In this document: positions 15,791 through 23,977 of the stretch, piece after piece | How the letters are laid out: the number at the start of each line of letters is the position of its first letter | How positions within the stretch are numbered: the stretch's first letter is position 1 | Assembly (NCBI GenBank): GCA_905612465.1 | Contig: CAJQSC010000013.1 | Coordinates: forward strand, 1-60,228 | Length of the DNA: 60,228 nt | From: an uncultured Candidatus Pelagibacter sp. | GTDB taxonomy: Bacteria > Pseudomonadota > Alphaproteobacteria > Pelagibacterales > Pelagibacteraceae | Direction of reading: 5' to 3' | Translations under genes and position numbers: made by a program | The notes under the pieces: model-generated | What the model was told of the DNA's origin: nothing | What the model saw: the letters and a program-made list of their open reading frames with translations, nothing else | Databases searched by the model: none

Positions 15791-16822
15791 ATGACTGATA
15801 CAGTAATTAAATGTGAATCTGTTTATAAAATTTTTGGAACTAATGCCAAAAAAATGCTTCAAGAAGCAAATGGAAATGTAGACGCTAAAACATTCCAAGA
15901 AAATGGATGTATAGTAGGTGTCAACAATGCTTCTTTTGAAGTTTTAAAAGGAGAAATGTTAGTTGTTATGGGTTTATCTGGCTCAGGAAAATCAACATTA
16001 TTAAGATGTATTTCTAGATTAACAGATGCAACTGCAGGGAAAATTTTCATTGAGGGCCAAGATTTACTTTCATTAAATAATAAAGAACTGATTGAACTTA
16101 GAAGAAATAAAATGGGAATGGTGTTTCAAAGTTTTGCTTTGCTTCCTCATAAAACAGTTGTTGAAAATATTGCTTTCCCACTTCAAATTAAAGGTATTAA
16201 AACCAAAGATAGCATCAATAAAGCAATGGAAATGGTTAAGCTTGTTGGTCTTGATGGAAGAGAAAACTATTTTCCAAGAGAGCTTTCTGGTGGACAGCAG
16301 CAAAGAGTAGGTATTGCACGATCATTAGCTGTTGAGCCTGATATTTGGTTTTTAGATGAGCCATTTTCTGCATTAGATCCGCTAATTAGAAAAGAGATGC
16401 AGGATGAATTTTTAAGACTTCAAGAAAAATTACAAAAAACAATTATGTTTATCACGCATGATTTTGATGAGGCCTTAAAACTTGCTGATCGTATTGCAAT
16501 AATGAAAGATGGAATAATTGAACAGTTGGATACACCAGCTAACATTGTGTTAAATCCAGCCACAGAATACGTAAAAAAATTCACTGAAGAAGTTCCTAGA
16601 GAGAAGGTTTTAAAAATAGAAGATGTAATGGAAAAACCAAATAATGAAAATTTAAGTGATTTAAAAGTTTTAAGAAATGAAATAATTGAAAATGTAGCTG
16701 AAAAAATATTAACTCAAGAAAAGTCAGTATCTGTAATTGATGAAAACAATCAAATTGTTGGCACTGTTCATCCATCAAAAATAATAAGTACAGTTTTTGG
16801 TGGAAAAAAAAGTACCGATTAA
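15791..16822 (+). CDS. tmoV: TMAO/betaine ABC transporter, ATP-binding protein
   Basis: A 343-residue ABC ATPase of the ProV/OpuAA class. Walker A is GLSGSGKSTLLR, the Q-loop lies in GMVFQSFALLPH, the signature is LSGGQQQRVGIARSLA, Walker B is WFLDEPFSALDP, and the switch histidine is in FITHDFDEA. After about residue 270 there is a short C-terminal tail (EDVMEKPNNENLSD... DENNQIVGTVHPSKI) that looks like a reduced CBS region, shorter than in E. coli ProV (about 400 residues). It starts 73 bp after the hypothetical gene and is followed 3 bp later by tmoW. The pairing with TmoX rests on position and family. Confidence 0.9.
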   Translation: MTDTVIKCESVYKIFGTNAKKMLQEANGNVDAKTFQENGCIVGVNNASFEVLKGEMLVVMGLSGSGKSTLLRCISRLTDATAGKIFIEGQDLLSLNNKELIELRRNKMGMVFQSFALLPHKTVVENIAFPLQIKGIKTKDSINKAMEMVKLVGLDGRENYFPRELSGGQQQRVGIARSLAVEPDIWFLDEPFSALDPLIRKEMQDEFLRLQEKLQKTIMFITHDFDEALKLADRIAIMKDGIIEQLDTPANIVLNPATEYVKKFTEEVPREKVLKIEDVMEKPNNENLSDLKVLRNEIIENVAEKILTQEKSVSVIDENNQIVGTVHPSKIISTVFGGKKSTD

Positions 16823-16825
16823 AAT

Positions 16826-18979
16826 ATGGAATTATTAAAAAAATATCCAAAATTATTTCAATGGATATTTTTATTAGTTGCATTTTTTACTTTATGTTTT
16901 GCAATTGATGTTCCAGAAACTTATAAATTTATTAGAGGTCAAGCAGAATTCATTAAAGACCCAAATCAAAGTACTTACACTCTCTTTGGTGCAGAAGTCA
17001 GATATTATGCATTTGATGTTTTTTGGAGGCTACCTCCTTTACTTGGGTGGTTACCTATCTGGATAAATGATTCATTATTTTTTTTAATGAATGATTGGAT
17101 GCCAATAGAATTTTGGAATGAAGATACTCAAGAATTCAGAACCCAACCTTTAGTTTTAAAAATAACAAGAAATTTAACTTCATTTATAACCTTTCTAATA
17201 GAATTAATTAGAGAGATATTATTAGGTGGTGTTGAAACTATTGTTGCATTTACAAGTTGGGATTGGATAAGTGAAAATTCATGGGCAGAATTACCGGGTT
17301 TACCGTGGACAATTGTTGCAGCGGGAGCGGCAATACTTGGATATAAATTAAGTGGTAAAGGTCTAGCTTTATTTGCTGCTATAGTCATGGTTTATATTTC
17401 TATTTTTGGTCAATGGAAACCTTCGATGCAAACACTTTCTTTTATATTAGTAGCAGCACCACTATCATTTATTTTCGGTTTGAGTTTAGGCATCATGGCA
17501 TTCAAAAGTAAACGTGTGGAGAAAGCTTTATACCCAATACTTTTAGTTATGCAGACCATGCCTCAATACGCTGTATTGGTTCCTGCAATTGTTCTTTTTG
17601 GTGTTGGTGATCATGCTGGAGTAATTATAACGATGGTTGTAGCTGTTCCACCAATGATACTGCTGACTTTGTTAGGTCTTAGAGGTGTATCTCCTGAGGT
17701 AATTGAAGCTGGCCGAATGAGTGGATGTAATAATTTACAGCTTATGTTTAGAGTATTAATCCCAACTGCTAGAAGAGATATTTTGATCGGAGTGAATCAG
17801 GTTATCATGGTGTGTTTTTCTATGGCAGTCATTTCAGCTTTTATAGGCGCCAAAGGTTTAGGGTTTAATTTATTGCTAGCCTTAAATCAACTAAACATCG
17901 GATTAGCGCTAGAAGCAGGTTTATGTATTAGTTTAATTGCGATACTTTTAGATAAATTATCTTTAGCTTGGGCAAATAAACAAACAGATTATTTTGGTAA
18001 CTTAACTTTTTTTCAACGTTATAAAAATTTATTATTTTTTTCAGGTGCAATATTGATTGGAATTATATTTGCCTATTTTGGATCTTTTTACTTTAAGGAA
18101 GGCTTTAATTATTTATATGAAATTCCTCACAACAAAGGAATATCAACTGCAGATTTTTGGAATAAAGGGGTTGATTGGATTTGGGATACTTTCTTTCAAA
18201 CTTTAAAAATTTTTAATACATGGTTGATAGTAGATGTATTGCAGCCCATGCGAGCTGCTTATTTGCGCATGCCTATTGTTGCAACATTTGTTTTAGTTAT
18301 GGGAGCTGGTTATATAATTGGAGGAATACGTTCAGCTTTAACAGTAGGGGGGTTAACATTATTTATAGCATTAAGTCCATGGTGGGATAGAGCTTTAGTT
18401 ACTACATACATGGCAACTTTTGGAGTTATCTTATCTTGTGTAATTGGTTTTACTGTTGGAACTTTATGTTTTCAAAATAAACATACAACAAATTTTATGT
18501 TGGGTGTTTGTGATATTTTTCAAACATTCCCTTCATTTGTATACTTAATTCCAGTGATGATGCTTTTTGGGGTTACAGATACATCAGTATTAATCGCGGT
18601 AGTTGTTTATGCAACTATACCTGCCACAAGATATACGATTGAAGGATTAAAAAGTGTTCCATCTTCTTTGCATGATGCAGCTTCAATGTCAGGTGTAACA
18701 AAAATACAAAGATTGTTGAAAATAGAATTCCCTTTAGCACTTCCTCACATGATGCTTGGTTTAAATCAAACAATTGTATTTGCTTTATTTATGGTAATTA
18801 TCGGAGCATTTATTGGAACGGAAGATTTGGGACAATATATTTTAAAAGCTATATCTGATAAAAAAGGTGCAGGTATAGGACTAACACTAGGTCTTTGTGT
18901 TGCTTTTATAGGCTTAGTATTTGATCATTTAATTCGAACTTGGGTAGAAAAAAGAAAAAAACATCTGGGTATAGATTAG
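16826..18979 (+). CDS. tmoW: TMAO/betaine ABC transporter, double-length permease
   Basis: A 717-residue inner-membrane permease with two ProW-like transport domains in one chain. The EAA-type loops are seen twice, as VIEAGRMSGCNNLQLMFRVL (near 290) and LHDAASMSGVTKIQRLLKIE (near 615), each followed by the P-x-A pattern. It has well over ten hydrophobic segments. Because both halves are fused, a single chain would supply the two permease halves that ProW gives as a homodimer. It follows tmoV by 3 bp and meets the dddK gene tail to tail with a 4-bp overlap. Confidence 0.9.
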   Translation: MELLKKYPKLFQWIFLLVAFFTLCFAIDVPETYKFIRGQAEFIKDPNQSTYTLFGAEVRYYAFDVFWRLPPLLGWLPIWINDSLFFLMNDWMPIEFWNEDTQEFRTQPLVLKITRNLTSFITFLIELIREILLGGVETIVAFTSWDWISENSWAELPGLPWTIVAAGAAILGYKLSGKGLALFAAIVMVYISIFGQWKPSMQTLSFILVAAPLSFIFGLSLGIMAFKSKRVEKALYPILLVMQTMPQYAVLVPAIVLFGVGDHAGVIITMVVAVPPMILLTLLGLRGVSPEVIEAGRMSGCNNLQLMFRVLIPTARRDILIGVNQVIMVCFSMAVISAFIGAKGLGFNLLLALNQLNIGLALEAGLCISLIAILLDKLSLAWANKQTDYFGNLTFFQRYKNLLFFSGAILIGIIFAYFGSFYFKEGFNYLYEIPHNKGISTADFWNKGVDWIWDTFFQTLKIFNTWLIVDVLQPMRAAYLRMPIVATFVLVMGAGYIIGGIRSALTVGGLTLFIALSPWWDRALVTTYMATFGVILSCVIGFTVGTLCFQNKHTTNFMLGVCDIFQTFPSFVYLIPVMMLFGVTDTSVLIAVVVYATIPATRYTIEGLKSVPSSLHDAASMSGVTKIQRLLKIEFPLALPHMMLGLNQTIVFALFMVIIGAFIGTEDLGQYILKAISDKKGAGIGLTLGLCVAFIGLVFDHLIRTWVEKRKKHLGID

Positions 18980-19350
18980 TTAAAATATTCAACCTCAGAA
19001 AAAGTATTCGTTGGAAAAATCCAATAAAATTCTAAGGTTTCTTTTCCATAATTTTTTAAGCCATGTTTTGCATTTCTTGCAATATAAACTACATCACCTT
19101 TCTTAATCTCTTCAAGTTCACCAGATTTATTTAATATCCCTTCACCACTAGTAATTACATATATTTCCGCAGGAGAATGATAGTGGAGTGTTAAGTCACC
19201 CCCTGGAGCAATTTCTACAAAACCAAGTGAAAGTCCAGAACTTCCCATAAAATCTGCATCAATTAAAAGTTTCCATCTAACACCTGGATATTTGTCGGTT
19301 GTTGTCCACTCTTGATCAGAGACAGATTTAAGATTTTTGACAAATATCAT
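18976..19350 (-). CDS. dddK: Cupin DMSP lyase of the DddK type
   Basis: A 124-residue single-cupin protein. All the metal and active-site residues I recall for Pelagibacter DddK are here at the same numbers: His56, His58 and Glu62 (LHYHSPAEIY), Tyr64, His96 (ARNAKHGLKN) and Tyr122 near the C-terminus. DddK splits DMSP into DMS and acrylate with a bound divalent metal. The N-terminal MIFVKNL and the segment YPGVRWKLLIDADF also look like DddK. The gene follows tmm by 20 bp on the same strand, so a sulfur-releasing lyase may be co-transcribed with a nitrogen-cycle monooxygenase. An uncharacterised relative with another substrate remains possible. Confidence 0.78.
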   Translation of the reverse strand: MIFVKNLKSVSDQEWTTTDKYPGVRWKLLIDADFMGSSGLSLGFVEIAPGGDLTLHYHSPAEIYVITSGEGILNKSGELEEIKKGDVVYIARNAKHGLKNYGKETLEFYWIFPTNTFSEVEYFN

Positions 19351-19370
19351 GCAAAATTACAAGTTATGGC

Positions 19371-20711
19371 TTACTTTTTAGGCTGATCTAAAAATGTTTT
19401 TAAAGAATCGTCCATTGCAACTTCCCAGGCCGTATGATGTTTTGGACCAATTGAACCAGTCACAGGTGAAGAAAAAGACTTATTTCTATAGGTCATAATA
19501 TTTTCTACTTTATGGTGCTCCCATTCTTTAAAAGTTTTTCTAATCAATTCAAAATCAATTTTTGGATAATCAGATAAAGTATGAAGTTCTTTTGTGTACT
19601 CAGTTTGAAAATCTATCATTTGATCAGCACTTTCTAATTTTTCTTCCATCGATACCCATTTATTTATATCTTTTTCTATTTCTGAACTATCTGGAACTTT
19701 AATCTTTCCCATTATAACATCTCTTGCAAACCAAGCCTGACAATCAAACATATTAAAAGTATGAAATTGATCTTGCATGCCTAGGTAAAATAATTTGTGA
19801 TTATTCTGCCAAACCACACCTTTATATAATTTTGGTGGATACAATCTATTTCCTGTATTTAATTTTAAATCTTCAGATAAAAAAGGAAAATGATGAAGGT
19901 AACCTGTACATAAAATTACAGCATCTGCTTCTTGCACATGCCCATCTTTAAAAATTGCTTTATTGCCCTCAAGTCTATCTAGGTGATAAACTTCTTTCAT
20001 TCCTTTTGGCCAATTAAATCCCATTGGATTATGCCTATAAGCTATTGTTACACTTTTCGCTCCATATTTATGGCACTGAAGAGCTACGTCTTCCGCAGAA
20101 TAACTGCTTCCTAAAACAACTACATTTTTATCTCTAAATTCTTCTGCATCTCTAAAATCATGAGAGTGCATTATTCTACCAGGAAAAGCTTTCATACCAG
20201 GATATTCTGGAATGAATGGAACAGAAAAATGTCCATTAGCTATAATAACATAATCAAAAATATCTGTTGAAGAGGTAGCTTTTTTTTTATCACGATAAGT
20301 AACTTCAAAATTATTACCATTATAAACAACATTAGTAACTGTAGTGCTAAATTTTACTTTATTTTTTGAATTCCCTTTTTTTATTCTACCCAAAATATAA
20401 TCATACAAAACTTCTCTAGGTGGAAAAGATGGTATAGGTTTTCCAAAATGTTCATCAAAAGAATAATCGGCAAATTCTAGACATTCTTTAGGACCATTTG
20501 ACCAAAGATATCTATACATACTATTAGGTACAGGGTCACCGTATTGATCAGATCCTGTTCTCCAACTGTAGTTCCATAATCCTCCCCAATCTTCTTGTTT
20601 ATCAAAACAAACTATTTCAGGTATTTTTTCACCTTTTTTCTCAGCTTGCTCAAAAGATCTCAAAGTGGATAATCCACATGGTCCAGCCCCAATTATTGCT
20701 ACTTTTGTCAT
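19371..20711 (-). CDS. tmm: Trimethylamine monooxygenase (bacterial FMO)
   Basis: A 446-residue flavin-containing monooxygenase that oxidises trimethylamine to TMAO with NADPH and oxygen; related Tmm proteins also oxidise dimethyl sulfide. The FAD site is VAIIGAGPCGLSTLRSF, the FMO signature FPGRIMHSHDF matches FxGxxxHxxxF, the NADPH site is VVLGSSYSAEDVA, and the C-terminal motif is ILCTGYLHHFP. The segment DWGGLWNYSWRTG after the FAD site is typical of Tmm. The ribosome site AGGGAGAGA (20718-20727) is strong, like gmaS and tmoX. It heads a tmm-dddK unit and is divergent from the GpsA-like gene. Confidence 0.93.
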   Translation of the reverse strand: MTKVAIIGAGPCGLSTLRSFEQAEKKGEKIPEIVCFDKQEDWGGLWNYSWRTGSDQYGDPVPNSMYRYLWSNGPKECLEFADYSFDEHFGKPIPSFPPREVLYDYILGRIKKGNSKNKVKFSTTVTNVVYNGNNFEVTYRDKKKATSSTDIFDYVIIANGHFSVPFIPEYPGMKAFPGRIMHSHDFRDAEEFRDKNVVVLGSSYSAEDVALQCHKYGAKSVTIAYRHNPMGFNWPKGMKEVYHLDRLEGNKAIFKDGHVQEADAVILCTGYLHHFPFLSEDLKLNTGNRLYPPKLYKGVVWQNNHKLFYLGMQDQFHTFNMFDCQAWFARDVIMGKIKVPDSSEIEKDINKWVSMEEKLESADQMIDFQTEYTKELHTLSDYPKIDFELIRKTFKEWEHHKVENIMTYRNKSFSSPVTGSIGPKHHTAWEVAMDDSLKTFLDQPKK

Positions 20712-20793
20712 CTAAATATCTCTCCCTATAGTAGATTTATAAGTGTACTTTATTCATATAATGTTAAAAATTAAAATAAAATAATATTAAATT
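20712..20793. promoter_or_regulatory. Divergent tmm / gpsA-like promoter region
   Basis: This 82-bp gap must hold the promoters of tmm (minus) and the GpsA-like gene (plus). On the minus strand TATAAA lies within TTATAAATCT about 35-40 bp before tmm, followed by TATAGGGAGAGA, which includes the ribosome site. No inverted repeat long enough to call an operator is visible. Confidence 0.35.
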
Positions 20794-21822
20794 ATGAAAA
20801 AAATCATTATTATTGGAGCTGGAGCTATGGGATCAGCCTTCGCTGTACCTTGTCTTGAAAACCAAAATGATGTCACACTGGTTGGTACACATCTTGAGGA
20901 TGAGCTAATAAAGGGCATTAAATCTAATAAAAACCTTCATCCTGCTTTAAACATGAAATTACCAGCAGAACTGAAGGTAGAAAAATTTGAAAAATTAAGT
21001 TTAGTACTAATGGGTGGGGTTGATATAATTGTTGCAGGAGTAAGCTCTATAGGAATTGAATGGTTTGTAGAGCAAATATCAAAATATTATAAAAAAGATC
21101 TTCCTATTATATTGTTAACCAAGGGCCTAGCGATTGAAGAAAATGAATTAATAACACTTTCAGATAAAATCAAGAAACTACTAAAAGAAAAAGGTCATAC
21201 TGGAGTGAATGTTTCAGCGATTAAAGGACCATGTTTGGCTGCAGGACTAGCAAACAAGATGAGAACAGGGACAGTTATTGCAAATCCAGACATCAAAGAA
21301 ACTGAGTTATTAAAAAAAATAATATCAACAGATTATTATTCAACAGAAATATCAGATGACTTAACAGGTATAGAGTTATCTGGTGCAATCAAAAATATTT
21401 ATTCAATGCTAATTGGAGCATCTGAAGGATTAAGTAACTCTAAAGCATCCAAGGAAATTCAATCTAAATATTACTTAAATACATCTGCTTCATTAATTCA
21501 TAGATCAATTTCTGAAATGGTTGAATTTGTTTCTCATTATGGAGGTAGATCAGAAACAGTTTACGGTTTAGCAGGACTTGGAGATTTGTATGTCAGTGCA
21601 ATAGGTGGTAGAAATAGTCAGATGGGTAAATATCTTGGAGAAGGTTATCTGTATAAAGATGCTAAAGAAAAATTTATGAAAAATACTACAGTTGAAGGTG
21701 CGCAGCTTGCTTTAGAAATTGGACCAAAAATTTTACAAGATCTTAATCCAAAACTTTTTCCATTAATGTTTAGTATGCTAAACACAATTTGTGAGAATAA
21801 AAAATTAGAGATAACTTGGTAA
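20794..21822 (+). CDS. GpsA-like NAD(P)-dependent glycerol-3-phosphate dehydrogenase family protein
   Basis: A 342-residue dehydrogenase of the GpsA class. The Rossmann motif is KIIIIGAGAMGSAFAVPCL at the N-terminus, the substrate site motif is GVNVSAIKGPCLA, and the catalytic-lysine region is ELSGAIKNIYSMLIGASEGL. TTVEGAQLALEIGP near the end matches the family C-terminal helix TVEGV. GpsA makes sn-glycerol 3-phosphate for lipids. The N-terminal half is divergent and the usual GHE motif is replaced by GPC, so a related 2-hydroxy-acid or C1 substrate cannot be excluded. It is divergent from tmm and followed at once by a small membrane protein. Confidence 0.75.
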   Translation: MKKIIIIGAGAMGSAFAVPCLENQNDVTLVGTHLEDELIKGIKSNKNLHPALNMKLPAELKVEKFEKLSLVLMGGVDIIVAGVSSIGIEWFVEQISKYYKKDLPIILLTKGLAIEENELITLSDKIKKLLKEKGHTGVNVSAIKGPCLAAGLANKMRTGTVIANPDIKETELLKKIISTDYYSTEISDDLTGIELSGAIKNIYSMLIGASEGLSNSKASKEIQSKYYLNTSASLIHRSISEMVEFVSHYGGRSETVYGLAGLGDLYVSAIGGRNSQMGKYLGEGYLYKDAKEKFMKNTTVEGAQLALEIGPKILQDLNPKLFPLMFSMLNTICENKKLEITW

Positions 21823-22017
21823 ATGATTAAAAATATTTTAATATTTGTCTTTATAGTATTAGCTATGGTTGTTACTTTAAATTTTAGTGATTATAACTTA
21901 AAAAGAGCTGTTGACGCTTGTCTTGCAGGAAGTCAAAAATTATCTCAATCTAAGATAACAGATCTTAATGAAGCTAAAAAGTTTTGCAAAGAAGAAATTG
22001 AAAAAAATAAAAATTAG
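21823..22017 (+). CDS. Small membrane-anchored or secreted hypothetical protein
   Basis: A 64-residue protein with an N-terminal hydrophobic segment (ILIFVFIVLAMVVTLNF) that could be an anchor or uncleaved signal, followed by a helical part with two cysteines (AVDACLAGSQK and AKKFCKEEIEK), spaced to form a disulfide-linked hairpin. The ATG follows the GpsA-like stop directly and the next gene starts 7 bp later, so it is part of that operon. No family is recognised. Confidence 0.65.
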   Translation: MIKNILIFVFIVLAMVVTLNFSDYNLKRAVDACLAGSQKLSQSKITDLNEAKKFCKEEIEKNKN

Positions 22018-22024
22018 CAAATAG

Positions 22025-23182
22025 ATGAAGTCAAATTGGAATTATCCAACAACTGTTTGGACTGGAGAGGATAGATCAGCCGATCTTCCAGAAGCCTGTC
22101 TAATTTCAAAAATTAAAAACCCCTTATTTGTTACAGATAAAGATTTAGTTACTTTGCCAATGACGATTAAAACAATCAATAATCTTAAAAAAGCGTTTAA
22201 AGATATTTTTGTTTTCTCTAATTTTTCAGGAAACCCATTCGGAAAGAATATTACTGAAGGTGTTGAGTTATATAATAAGCATAAATGTGATGGTGTTATA
22301 GCTTTTGGTGGTGGTAGTGCCCTAGATGTTGGAAAGGGAATTGCTTTTATGTGCGGTCAAACTAGATCATTATGGGATTTTGAAGATGTTGGAGATTATT
22401 GGAAAAGGGCAGACGAGAGTAAGATTTCTCCTATTATTGCAATACCAACAACTGCAGGTACTGGATCTGAAACAGGCAGAGCTTCTGCAATAATTAATGA
22501 GGAGACAGGTGTGAAAAAGATAATCTTTCACCCAAAATTTATGCCTACTGTTGTTATTTTGGACCCAGTTTTAACAATAGATTTGCCACCAAGAATTACA
22601 GCTGCAACAGGTATGGATGCCTTAGCACATAACTTAGAGGCCTTTTGTGCACCTGGATTTCATCCAATGGCTGATGGAATTGCCTTAGAAGGAATTAGGT
22701 TAATAAAAAATTCTTTATCTATTGCTGTTAAGGATGGTAAAAATATTAAAGCAAGAACAGAAATGTTAGCAGCAGCAAGCATGGGGTCTACAGCTTTCCA
22801 AAAAGGATTGGGTGCAATTCATTCTCTAAGTCACCCAGTCAATGCTCAGTTTAATGTTCATCATGGTTTATCGAATGCTATTTTTATGCCCTACGTTTTA
22901 ACTTTTAATAAAAAAGAGATATCAGAAAGAATAGTTTCTATATGTGATTATTTAGGTTTAGAAAAATCCTTTGATAGTTTTCTACAATGGGTAATGGATC
23001 TCAGAAAAGAATTTAATATACCACATAAACTTTCAGATATTGTTGATGAAGAAAAGATAGATTTAGATAAACTTTCAGAAATGGCTTTTAATGATCCATC
23101 TACAGGTGGTAACCCAAAAAAACTAACTAAAGAAGATATGAAAATTATGTATCAACATAGTATTTCAGGAGAGTTATTTTAA
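22025..23182 (+). CDS. Iron-containing alcohol dehydrogenase
   Basis: A 385-residue group III Fe-ADH. The NAD site is GVIAFGGGSALDVGKGIAF, and metal ligands lie in TGMDALAHNLEAF and LSHPVNAQFNVHHGLSNA, the usual Asp and three His. PTTAGTGSETGRAS is the second family signature. It sits inside a C1 gene cluster close to fhs and the N-methylglutamate dehydrogenase genes; the Fe-ADH of cultured SAR11 in such a cluster has been proposed to act on methanol or formaldehyde. This sequence alone does not define the alcohol. It lies between the 64-residue protein and the amidotransferase with spacings of 7 and 0 bp. Confidence 0.88.
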   Translation: MKSNWNYPTTVWTGEDRSADLPEACLISKIKNPLFVTDKDLVTLPMTIKTINNLKKAFKDIFVFSNFSGNPFGKNITEGVELYNKHKCDGVIAFGGGSALDVGKGIAFMCGQTRSLWDFEDVGDYWKRADESKISPIIAIPTTAGTGSETGRASAIINEETGVKKIIFHPKFMPTVVILDPVLTIDLPPRITAATGMDALAHNLEAFCAPGFHPMADGIALEGIRLIKNSLSIAVKDGKNIKARTEMLAAASMGSTAFQKGLGAIHSLSHPVNAQFNVHHGLSNAIFMPYVLTFNKKEISERIVSICDYLGLEKSFDSFLQWVMDLRKEFNIPHKLSDIVDEEKIDLDKLSEMAFNDPSTGGNPKKLTKEDMKIMYQHSISGELF

Positions 23183-23974
23183 ATGAAGGATCTAAATATT
23201 TTAATTTGTGAAGGAAACACACCAGAAGAGGGAAGAGTCTTTCAAGACGTTGGAATACCCACGCACACAGAAAGTTTAAAAGAAAGTCTTGCTTATTATA
23301 ATCAAAATTTAAAAATTGATGTATTGAATCCTTGTTTGGAACTAAATCTAAATGAAATTATTCCTAATTTAAATAAATATGATGGATTAATTTGGGGTGG
23401 AAGTAGTTTGAATATTTATAATGATACACCTGAAATAAGAAGACAAATAACTTTTATGAAAGAATGTTTTAAAAATGTAAAAAAAATATTAGCAATTTGT
23501 TGGGGAATGCAAGTAGCCGTTACTGCTGCAGGTGGTGAGGTTAAAAAAGGAATTAATGGTTCTCATATAGGAATAGCAAATAACGTTGAATTAACTAATG
23601 ATGGATTAAATAACCCCCTTTATAAAGACAAAAATGATAAATTTAATACTCCAGCATTTAATTTTGATGAAGTTGTTACAACACCTACGGGTACAATACA
23701 TCTGGCATCAAATAAAATTAATAAGATACAGGGACTTAATTTTAAAACAGGTGTTAGTGAAATTTGGGGTTTACAATATCATCCAGAGATTACTTATAAA
23801 AAGATGGTTGATATTATTAAATTCAGAAAAGATGTACTAATTGAAAAAAGAAATATCTTCAAAAATGAAGAAGAGGTTAATAATCATATCAACTTCATTG
23901 AAGAGGAGATTAAAATTTCAGAAAAAGATTCTAGAATGCTTGAAATAAGAAACTGGTTAAATTTAATTAACTAA
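23183..23974 (+). CDS. Class I glutamine amidotransferase-like hydrolase
   Basis: A 263-residue GATase1 protein. The nucleophile is Cys106 in LAICWGMQVAV and the His-Glu pair lies in GLQYHPEIT; GLIWGGSSLN is the oxyanion region. No synthase domain is attached, so it resembles free GMP synthase-like or gamma-glutamyl peptidase-like amidotransferases. The C-terminal 50 residues are an extra charged helical tail. It starts immediately after the Fe-ADH stop in the C1 cluster. Gamma-glutamyl hydrolase activity on a pathway metabolite such as gamma-glutamylmethylamide is conceivable but unproven. Confidence 0.8.
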   Translation: MKDLNILICEGNTPEEGRVFQDVGIPTHTESLKESLAYYNQNLKIDVLNPCLELNLNEIIPNLNKYDGLIWGGSSLNIYNDTPEIRRQITFMKECFKNVKKILAICWGMQVAVTAAGGEVKKGINGSHIGIANNVELTNDGLNNPLYKDKNDKFNTPAFNFDEVVTTPTGTIHLASNKINKIQGLNFKTGVSEIWGLQYHPEITYKKMVDIIKFRKDVLIEKRNIFKNEEEVNNHINFIEEEIKISEKDSRMLEIRNWLNLIN

Positions 23975-23977
23975 CTG

